From an uncultured Acetatifactor sp. (lineage in GTDB: Bacteria; Bacillota; Clostridia; Lachnospirales; Lachnospiraceae), in NCBI GenBank assembly GCA_910578185.1, contig CAJTPN010000042.1, positions 1 through 7,153 on the forward strand: a stretch of DNA of 7,153 nucleotides, in the 5' to 3' direction. Below the pieces are notes generated by a model. That model did no database searches. It had not been told where the DNA came from and saw nothing but the letters and a program-made list of their open reading frames with translations. Shown piece after piece: positions 1 to 4,785 of this stretch (the first letter of the stretch is position 1; each line of letters opens with the position of its first letter). The position numbers and the translations under genes were made by a program.

Positions 1-1
1 C

Positions 2-297
2 GAAATTTGGTACTGTGGTAGAATCTTGCTCTAAGAAACTGCGCTGTGTGGTCTGTTCGCTTACTATCCGGCTATTGGCGGCTGGTTTGTTGCGTTCCGG
101 CGAAAATATCTCATGGAATTTTCTGATACCCTCGACGGACAGGGCGGGGATTTTGCCAACTCTGCGGCGGTATTTCTCCCCCTACTACCTACAACACCAC
201 GCAAAGCAAAAATGACGGTGATTTGCGGAAATTTCCCCTCATTCCTTACAAAACCACACAAGCCCGAATAGGCGGGAATTTTGAAAAATTTCTTCAT
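2..297 (-). pseudogene. possible frameshifted small gene of unknown function (runs off left edge)
   Basis: I do not recognise this gene. One minus-strand frame starts at an ATG at 297 (MKKFFKIPAYSG...) and continues in that frame to a stop at 64. The -1 frame has two consecutive TAG codons at 182-187, then is open for 60 codons to the window edge (2-181). It reads with protein-like composition (ALSVEGIRKFHEIFSPER, later SEQTTQRSFLEQDSTT) but has no ATG, GTG or TTG. The two frames meet at a run of five G (minus strand, 177-181), where a one-base indel would fuse them. The stretch may equally be conserved non-coding DNA. No convincing ribosome binding site is visible; only a weak GAAAGGAAA lies before the ATG. 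Confidence 0.22.
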
Positions 298-412
298 TTT
301 CCTTTCATTCCCCACACCACCGAAAATTGAAAACTGCCAAACAAAGAGCGTGTCATGTTTCCCTTTTCGTGGGGCAATACGGCGGTTTTTCAAAAACGCC
401 GAAAATAAACGC

Positions 413-448
413 AAAAAAACAGGAAACCTTTTTATGATTTCCTGTTTT
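413..448 (-). terminator. rho-independent terminator after the sigma/HTH operon
   Basis: On the minus strand, AAAACAGGAAA (438-448) pairs perfectly with TTTCCTGTTTT (416-426) around an 11-nt loop, and the run of T continues to 413. The stem is 11 bp, though half is A-T. It sits 26 bp after the stop codon of the HTH gene, so it most likely ends the tet-sigma-HTH transcript. The A-rich arm also gives some U-tract on the plus strand, so bidirectional action is possible. Confidence 0.8.
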
Positions 449-473
449 GGTGTGCCGTTCTATGTGGCGGCGG

Positions 474-698
474 TTATTCAGTTTTGGGGTATGGCTGTTC
501 ATCAAAGCGGAACTGGAACAGGGCAGCGATAAGCCGCCGTTTAATGTTGTCCTCTGTATCTTTGTTGACGTGTCCGTTTTCAAGGGAAGCAATTCGGATT
601 CGCTTGCTGTAATGCCGTAAAACCTCGTCTACGGCTTCCGGTTCTCCATTGGTCGCTCTGACAATAATTTCATAAGGAATAAGATTAGGATTCTTCAT
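474..698 (-). CDS. small helix-turn-helix protein, conjugative-transposon type (Tn916 orf8-like)
   Basis: 74 residues. The start is the ATG at 698, chosen because GGAGGTG lies 8 bases upstream. The open frame extends further up to 932, but that part overlaps the sigma gene in another frame and has no comparable signal. The N-terminus (IPYEIIVRATNGEPEAVDEV) has the pattern of the short helix-turn-helix domain found in conjugative transposons (PF12645-like): a helix, then a Gly-Glu/Asp-x-x-Ala turn, then a second helix. A basic helix follows (NIKRRLIAALFQF). In Tn916 the equivalent orf8 sits beside the sigma-like orf7 and helps control transfer-gene expression; I infer the same role here. The start overlaps the end of the sigma gene by 14 bp, suggesting translational coupling. 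Confidence 0.8.
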   Translation of the reverse strand: MKNPNLIPYEIIVRATNGEPEAVDEVLRHYSKRIRIASLENGHVNKDTEDNIKRRLIAALFQFRFDEQPYPKTE

Positions 699-1173
699 GC
701 GAAAACACCTCCATTTTTTCTTGTAACATTTGTAAAGCACTGTGTATGTGATGCCATGCCGTACTCCGGCAACGTCCATACATTTCACCAATTTCCTGTT
801 GCGTGTAATGACCGAAAAAGTAGAGATAAATGATTTCTCTTTTTTTCTCTGGCAAGGATAACAGCGCAGCGGCAAGCTCTCCATTGGTGAGGATAACCGT
901 CTGACCACATATGGTGATGGGGTACTGCTCATAGGGGTCTATGAAATATTTATTAGACGTACTGAACGGGTAAAATTTTTCTTCTGTAAGATATTCAAAA
1001 GATATTTCTCTTTGCCGTTTCCTGCTTCTGTCACGCCATGAGTTGAGAGTTGCATAGCGTATCACCACTCTACAAAAAGCGTTAAAAGTATACATAATGT
1101 GTTCTTTGTATGCTTCGGTGCAAGCTGAAAGCCTTTGTTTTTTATTTGCTGTATTTGTCCGCTCTTTATTCAA
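685..1173 (-). CDS. sigma-70-like regulator, conjugative-transposon type (Tn916 orf7-like)
   Basis: About 162 residues from a TTG at 1173. I prefer this start because AAGGAG lies 8 bases upstream. An ATG at 1209 and a GTG at 1218 are in frame, but no Shine-Dalgarno precedes them; they would give 174 and 177 residues. From the TTG, residues 27-55 form an aromatic and basic segment (YTFNAFCRVVIR, WRDRSRKRQREISFEYL) where sigma region 2 is expected. Residues 105-155 are a region-4-like helix-turn-helix (LPEKKREIIYLYFFGHYTQQ, EIGEMYGRCRSTAWHH) fitting the standard 'few residues, then EIGxxxxxSxxTVxxx' layout. Tn916 Orf7 has the same short architecture and activates element transcription. The gene begins 51 bp after the tet stop with no terminator between, so it is probably co-transcribed with tet. 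The product is more likely an element-specific regulator than a housekeeping sigma factor. Confidence 0.8.
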   Translation of the reverse strand: MNKERTNTANKKQRLSACTEAYKEHIMYTFNAFCRVVIRYATLNSWRDRSRKRQREISFEYLTEEKFYPFSTSNKYFIDPYEQYPITICGQTVILTNGELAAALLSLPEKKREIIYLYFFGHYTQQEIGEMYGRCRSTAWHHIHSALQMLQEKMEVFSHEES

Positions 1174-1224
1174 AATAGGTTCTCCTTTTTTATCAGATTT
1201 TTTCTCCATATAATTCACAAAAAC

Positions 1225-3144
1225 TTACATTGTCTTTTGAAACATATACCGAATCTTATCTAACCGACTGTTAGGGCGGCGTGGCTGCGATACAAACTCC
1301 CCAGAAGTTTCTTTATACCCTTTTAATTCTGTAAGACAAACACTTCTCCCGTTTGTATAAAAATTTAAATCATTTTTATATTCATTGATACAGCGGGCGG
1401 GGATTTCTCCTTTAAAAATAACCTCATCATTTTCAAGTACAACCGATTCAATCACTGCACAATATTTTGGCACATCATTGTAAGCCCGTGAAAGATATTC
1501 CTGTGGAGCAAAAAGGGTAAAGGAAAGGTATGGCTCCAAAACCTGTGTTCCTGCTTTTTTCAATGCCTGTTCCAATACGACAGGAGCAAGGAAGCGAAAA
1601 TCTGCGGGGGTACTAACCGGGCTGTAATAAACTCCATAGTCAAAACAAATGCTGCAATCTGTCACTTCCCAGCCATATAAGCCTTGCTCCATTCCATAAT
1701 GCACACCCTCCATGACGGCATTTTGAAAACTTTGGTTCAAATAGCCAAGAGATACCTTGCTTTTATACTGGGTTCCGCTTCCGATAGGGAGTGGTGTTAC
1801 AGTTAAACCAATAGACGCCCAAAATGGATTTGGTGGTACTTCAATATGAATCGTGTAGGCTGCCTTTTTTAACGGTCTTTCCAGATAAATAACCGTAGGC
1901 TCTTTCATAGCCACTTTTACATGATACTTTTCTTCCAGCAATGAACAAATAACCTCTAATTGCACCTTTCCTAAAAAAGACAGAATAATCTCACGGGTGG
2001 CAGTATCAATTTCAAAGTGCAAAAGTGGGTCTGTATCGGCAATTTCTATGAGAGCATTCAGCAAGGCTTCTCTTTGTTCTGGCTCTTGTGGCTCAACGGT
2101 TGTCCGAAGTAAAGGCATAGGATTGTCAATCCATGCTTTGCGAGGTAAAAGTTCTTCATTTCCCAAAATGTCATATAATTTTAAAGTATCATCGGATAAG
2201 ACAACAATTTCTCCCTGACAGGCATGGTCTGCCGAAACAATTTCGCCATTTGCCGGAATGTACATTTCTGTAATCTTTACCTTTTTCTTTTTTGACAGCA
2301 GAAGTGTATCTCGTAAATGGAGCGTTCCATGATATAGGCGTAAGTAGGAAAGACGTTTTTTCCCTTCTGTATACTCAACCTTAAAAACATACCCACATAA
2401 TTCAGACTGATTATTTTTTGTTTCTGTAACAAAAGTTTCAGTAATTACCTCAATCAATTTTTCTGTTCCTAAATTGTCTTTTGCGCTTCCATGATATACA
2501 GGAAACAAAGAACAACATCTGGTTCTCTGGCACTTTTCAAGTTGTAATTCCTGTATGTCCAATGAATCCTCTGAAATATATTTTTCTAATAGTTCATCAT
2601 TCCCGGAAATAACGGAATCCCATTTATCCAAATCAGCAATATCAGTAATATCTATTTTGGGCGATAAGATAACCTCTTGCATGACGATTATATCACTGGT
2701 AAGTTTTTCCCTGATGTTTTGGTAAACACGCCGTAAATCAATTCCGTTTTGGTCTATCTTATTTACATAGATAATTGTCGGAATGTTCATTTTCTGAAGT
2801 GCATGGAATAATATTCGGGTCTGTGCCTGTACACCGTCTTTTGCCGAAACAACTAAAACAGCTCCGTCAAGGACAGATAAAGAACGATATACTTCGGCTA
2901 AAAAATCCATATGACCGGGAGTGTCCACGATATTGATTTTATAACCATTCCAGCAAAAAGAAGTAACTGCCGTCTGAATGGTAATTCCCCGCCGCTGCTC
3001 TAAAACCATAGTGTCTGTTCTTGTGGTTCCTTTATCTACACTTCCTTGTTCTGCAATCGCTCCACTGGTGTACAACAGGCTTTCTGTTAAAGTTGTTTTT
3101 CCCGCGTCTACATGGGCAAGAATGCCAATATTGATTATTTTCAT
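1225..3144 (-). CDS. tet(32)-like: ribosomal protection tetracycline-resistance GTPase, tet(32)-like
   Basis: 639 residues, the normal length for Tet(M)/Tet(O)-type proteins. These EF-G-like GTPases bind the ribosome and dislodge tetracycline from the 30S A site. G1 is AHVDAGKTT (10-18), G3 DTPGH (74-78), G4 NKID (128-131) and the G5-like loop GSAK (219-222). The C-terminal half has EVPPNPFWAS, VSLGYLNQSFQNAV and the domain IV loop YYSPVSTPADFR that touches the drug site, and it ends QPRRPNSRLDK. From memory, residues 1-350 match Tet(32) best (for example CQRTRCCSLFPVYHG), while other parts diverge. I cannot give an identity, so it may be a tet(32) variant, a mosaic or a new class. An odd point is EQRRG at 49-53, where relatives have ERQRG. 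The start has AAGGGAGG 8 bases upstream (3153-3160). Expression is probably controlled by the leader at 3145-3451. Confidence 0.95.
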   Translation of the reverse strand: MKIINIGILAHVDAGKTTLTESLLYTSGAIAEQGSVDKGTTRTDTMVLEQRRGITIQTAVTSFCWNGYKINIVDTPGHMDFLAEVYRSLSVLDGAVLVVSAKDGVQAQTRILFHALQKMNIPTIIYVNKIDQNGIDLRRVYQNIREKLTSDIIVMQEVILSPKIDITDIADLDKWDSVISGNDELLEKYISEDSLDIQELQLEKCQRTRCCSLFPVYHGSAKDNLGTEKLIEVITETFVTETKNNQSELCGYVFKVEYTEGKKRLSYLRLYHGTLHLRDTLLLSKKKKVKITEMYIPANGEIVSADHACQGEIVVLSDDTLKLYDILGNEELLPRKAWIDNPMPLLRTTVEPQEPEQREALLNALIEIADTDPLLHFEIDTATREIILSFLGKVQLEVICSLLEEKYHVKVAMKEPTVIYLERPLKKAAYTIHIEVPPNPFWASIGLTVTPLPIGSGTQYKSKVSLGYLNQSFQNAVMEGVHYGMEQGLYGWEVTDCSICFDYGVYYSPVSTPADFRFLAPVVLEQALKKAGTQVLEPYLSFTLFAPQEYLSRAYNDVPKYCAVIESVVLENDEVIFKGEIPARCINEYKNDLNFYTNGRSVCLTELKGYKETSGEFVSQPRRPNSRLDKIRYMFQKTM

Positions 3145-3181
3145 GTGATTGTCCTCCCTTTACAAGCCCAAAAGGGCATAA

Positions 3182-3219
3182 AAATCCCCAGCAGTAAAAT
3201 ACTTTTACCACTGGGGATT
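3182..3219 (-). terminator. tet attenuator (intrinsic terminator before the tet start)
   Basis: On the minus strand, AATCCCCAG and GGTAAAA pair with TTTTAC and CTGGGGATT in a long, nearly perfect stem with a very short loop. The paired arm is followed at once by a T-run (ATTTTTA). It lies 37 bp upstream of the tet ATG and before the ribosome binding site, so it would block tet expression unless read through. This is the same position as the Tn916 tet(M) attenuator. Confidence 0.85.
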
Positions 3220-3249
3220 ACAGTTTGCGGACATACACATATACAGCAT
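3205..3249 (-). CDS. possible second short leader ORF (14 codons)
   Basis: The frame MLYMCMSANCNPQW begins at the ATG at 3249 and ends with a TAA inside the ascending arm of the attenuator stem. A ribosome finishing here would cover the first half of the terminator, which would suit an attenuation role. The only Shine-Dalgarno-like sequence (AGGTG) is too close to the ATG, so translation is uncertain. An alternative overlapping frame ending VYVRKL stops just before the stem. Confidence 0.3.
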   Translation of the reverse strand: MLYMCMSANCNPQW

Positions 3250-3389
3250 ACACCTGCTGGTGATTGCTGTTCTTTTTCAGATATGTCAAAATTGATAAGG
3301 CAAAAGTATTCTTAAATTGGGTACAAAAAACCAAGCCCCCTTATTTAGGGACATTCAAAATTCTTTGAACCCACTATTTGATTGAAGTT

Positions 3390-3413
3390 TTATTTAAGAA
3401 TACCTTGCCGCAT
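3390..3413 (-). CDS. tet leader peptide MRQGILK
   Basis: This is a seven-codon ORF with a strong Shine-Dalgarno (AAGGAG at 3422-3427, 8 bases before the ATG). It lies about 30 bp downstream of the predicted -10 box. Its coding bases are one arm of the long-range stem with 3299-3316, so ribosome occupancy or stalling on the ORF would change the fold of the leader. Placement and pairing are seen directly; the regulatory role is inferred from the tet(M) attenuation model. Confidence 0.6.
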   Translation of the reverse strand: MRQGILK

Positions 3414-3442
3414 ATTTTTTACTCCTTTTTTGGAATGAAGCT

Positions 3443-3451
3443 ATTATAGCA
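3443..3451 (-). promoter_or_regulatory. tet promoter, extended -10
   Basis: The minus strand reads TGC TATAAT, a perfect -10 box with the TG extension. No good -35 exists at 16-18 bp spacing (the best is TTTCTT), which is typical of extended -10 promoters. Transcription would start around 3436 and read into the leader ORF. Confidence 0.6.
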
Positions 3452-3544
3452 CATCAATTTTAGAAAAGAAAGTAGAAAAAGGAAAAATACTTTGTACACC
3501 ATAAGAAAGATGTAATGAGTGAGAGGTTTCGTAGTCATCGACAT

Positions 3545-3851
3545 TGTGGAAAAATCTAAACTTTTGGATTTTTCCACAAATCCAAACTTAGAAGAAATCC
3601 AAACTTTTCTCTGTAAATCCTTTATTCAAGGCATTTTCTGATAAAAAAGTTTGGATTTTGTTTTGTACTTCTCTTGTCAGAAATGAGAATAAATTGATTG
3701 AAACAGAGCTAAATAGCAATGTTTTACGCATTTTGTCATAATTGGAGTATTGTACTTTGTGAAACGAAATCCAAACTTTTTCCGGCAAGAATCCCCAATT
3801 ATCAAGCTGTTTTCAGAAAAGTTTGGATTTTATATAAGTTTGGATTTGTGG
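3545..3851. repeat. iteron-like array, consensus aaatccaaactttt, seven copies in both orientations
   Basis: Forward copies lie at 3552-3565 (one mismatch), 3578-3589 (12-bp core), 3595-3608 and 3767-3780. Reverse copies lie at 3645-3658, 3817-3830 and 3836-3847 (12-bp core). The first copy sits in a 12-bp perfect hairpin, tgtggaaaaatc (3545-3556) with gatttttccaca (3567-3578). The outermost matched pair extends to a 17-bp perfect inverted repeat, ccacaaatccaaactta (3574-3590) and its complement (3835-3851). There is no credible ORF in this stretch; the frame at 3588-3788 merely reads through the repeats. Such arrays are typical of Rep-binding iterons in plasmid origins, but no rep gene is in the window, so the binding protein is unknown. 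Confidence 0.7.
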
Positions 3852-3854
3852 GAA

Positions 3855-3980
3855 TGTGTATAACTGGCTGCCTTATGAAGTTGTGGGTAACTCTGTTTGC
3901 AGGACGTGGGAAAGCTGCATTTTAGCTTTTCCATGTGCTGTGAATAGAGTTATCCATGACGGAATAGCCTGTTATGCACA
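3855..3980. other. DnaA-box-like cluster, putative replication origin or relic
   Basis: Two 9-mers fit TTATNCACA exactly: 3855-3863 (complement of tgtgtataa) and 3972-3980 (ttatgcaca). Near matches are 3882-3890 (tgtgggtaa, one mismatch), 3939-3947 (tgtgaatag, one mismatch) and 3950-3958 (ttatccatg, two mismatches). A hairpin, ggaaagct with agcttttcc, lies between them at 3909-3932. The cluster directly adjoins the iteron array, the usual layout of a theta-replicating plasmid origin. DnaA boxes are short and degenerate, so chance contributes, but five in about 125 bp beside iterons is suggestive. Confidence 0.4.
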
Positions 3981-4035
3981 TTTCCATAATGCTTGTCTTT
4001 TGGTCTTTGGTTCGGAATAGTGTGGTACTGGCAGT

Positions 4036-4494
4036 CTATTTCTTGTTTTCGGTTACTTGCTTCTTTACCGTACATGAGCATTCTTTCCCGGAAATACGTT
4101 CATTCGCACCGTTACTATAATTTTTCCCAAGCTGTGCAATCAGGTACGCCGCAAGATTATATGTCTGATCCTGTTCGTTTAATGTACTTACCCTTGAAAG
4201 TTTTCTTTTTACAGTATTGCTGAATGGTTTTGCATTTACGGTAATCGGCTTGATTGTAATTGCAAAATATCCGACCAGTTCTGCATCTTCTGTTGAAAAT
4301 ACCAGATATGTAACCGACTGCTGTTTTTTGGCAAATTCAACGGACTGTTTCTTTATGAATCTTTCAACATCCGGGTTTATCTCACATGAAAACTCGGAAA
4401 GAACCTGAAGCAGTGTGTCCTCTCCGAGTCCATGACTTCCGTCGCCCAAATACTCACGAATGTTGAAAACTGTATATTTACTTGTTTCCTGCAT
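4036..4494 (-). CDS. C-terminally truncated GNAT acetyltransferase (possible toxin-like enzyme)
   Basis: 152 residues. The ATG at 4494 has an AGGAAG-type ribosome binding site and overlaps the upstream gene by 17 bp. GNAT features are the strand pair TYLVFSTEDAELVGYFAITI (about 62-81), typical of the central sheet, and AAYLIAQLGKNYS (about 114-126), the motif A region that starts the pyrophosphate-binding loop of acetyl-CoA. Family members continue for some 40-60 residues with another helix, a strand and an aromatic C-terminal motif. Here the protein leaves the family after ISGKE (about residue 136) and ends in a hydrophilic tail (CSCTVKKQVTENKK). The other two frames below this point do not restore a GNAT C-terminus, so this looks like a recombination break near 4090 rather than a simple frameshift. 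The shortened enzyme is probably inactive. The pairing with a small upstream gene resembles GNAT toxin-antitoxin operons; that is inference. Confidence 0.7.
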   Translation of the reverse strand: MQETSKYTVFNIREYLGDGSHGLGEDTLLQVLSEFSCEINPDVERFIKKQSVEFAKKQQSVTYLVFSTEDAELVGYFAITIKPITVNAKPFSNTVKRKLSRVSTLNEQDQTYNLAAYLIAQLGKNYSNGANERISGKECSCTVKKQVTENKK

Positions 4495-4672
4495 CCGCTT
4501 TCTTCCTTTTCTCCATAAATTTTGCTATATCCTTTGGATCAGTTAAAAAAGTCGCACTGACATTGATAGGAGGTGTAGGATTATTAGCAGATGCTTCAAT
4601 CGCATCGGCAAACATCTCCACCTGCTTCTGACCTGATATAACAAAATTCTTTGTAATGCTTGAAGTTGCCAT
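4478..4672 (-). CDS. small ICE-associated protein, possible antitoxin-like partner of the GNAT
   Basis: 64 residues beginning MATSSITKNFVIS. The ATG at 4672 is chosen for AGGAGGTG six bases upstream; the open frame continues to 4717 but without such a signal. The predicted layout is a short strand (ITKNFVIS), an acidic amphipathic helix (KQVEMFADAIEAS), a proline-rich linker (NNPTPPINV), then a basic helix and tail (IAKFMEKRKKADAGNK). Strand followed by helix recalls ribbon-helix-helix dimers, but this is not one I can name. It is the first gene of a two-gene unit, overlapping the GNAT gene by 17 bp, and follows the helicase gene by 113 bp. I believe similar small proteins accompany GNAT genes in clostridial ICEs; the role is unproven. 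Confidence 0.7.
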   Translation of the reverse strand: MATSSITKNFVISGQKQVEMFADAIEASANNPTPPINVSATFLTDPKDIAKFMEKRKKADAGNK

Positions 4673-4731
4673 AAGAAACACCTCCTTTATCAGTATGGCT
4701 CTTTTTATATTCCGCATACTTTCCTATCTAC

Positions 4732-4760
4732 ATTGTACGGTTTAACAATCGCTTTTGCAA
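4732..4760 (-). promoter_or_regulatory. predicted promoter for the small protein/GNAT pair
   Basis: On the minus strand there is TTGCAA (4755-4760), exactly 17 bases, then TACAAT (4732-4737). Each hexamer has two mismatches or fewer to the sigma-A consensus. It lies in the 113-bp gap after the helicase stop and about 60 bp before the small-protein ATG, so the pair can be expressed independently of the helicase. Confidence 0.5.
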
Positions 4761-4785
4761 CAAGATTTTTGTGGATGTTTTATGG

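Larger units (their letters stand above)
3145..3442 (-). promoter_or_regulatory. tet(M)-type attenuated mRNA leader
   Basis: A long leader lies between the predicted promoter and the tet start. In RNA order it has the 7-codon leader ORF, then hairpin 3348-3372 (GGG/CCC closing TTCAAA/TTTGAA), then a short weak hairpin followed by six T (3325-3330). Next come the sequence complementary to the leader ORF (3299-3316), a strong terminator (3182-3219), a small hairpin GCCC-TTTT-GGGC (3166-3177) and the Shine-Dalgarno. The leader ORF strand, GCAAGGTATTCTTAAAT, pairs with ATTTAAGAATACTTTTGC about 80 bases downstream. From memory the layout and much of the sequence match the Tn916 tet(M) leader. In the accepted model there, tetracycline-affected translation of the leader peptide permits transcription through the attenuator. 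Confidence 0.75.

Noticed and set aside
15..215. Plus-strand ORF of 66 codons at the left edge
   Set aside because: No Shine-Dalgarno and no recognisable features; the opposite strand reads more like protein.
381..400. Hairpin ggcggttttt/caaaaacgcc as a second terminator
   Set aside because: The stem needs a bulge, there is no following T-run on either strand, and a much better terminator lies at 413-448.
699..932. Upstream extension of the HTH frame to 932
   Set aside because: It overlaps the sigma gene, has low-quality composition and no ribosome binding site; the ATG at 698 has a strong one.
3112..3315. Plus-strand ORF across the tet start and leader
   Set aside because: It is antisense to the tet leader, whose structure and signals are all on the minus strand.
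3588..3788. 66-codon minus-strand ORF between the iterons
   Set aside because: It consists largely of translated repeat copies (KVWIS, KIQTF, KSLDF patterns) and has no ribosome binding site.
3545..3851. CRISPR array
   Set aside because: Repeats are only 12-14 bp, occur in both orientations and have irregular spacing, so this is not a CRISPR layout.
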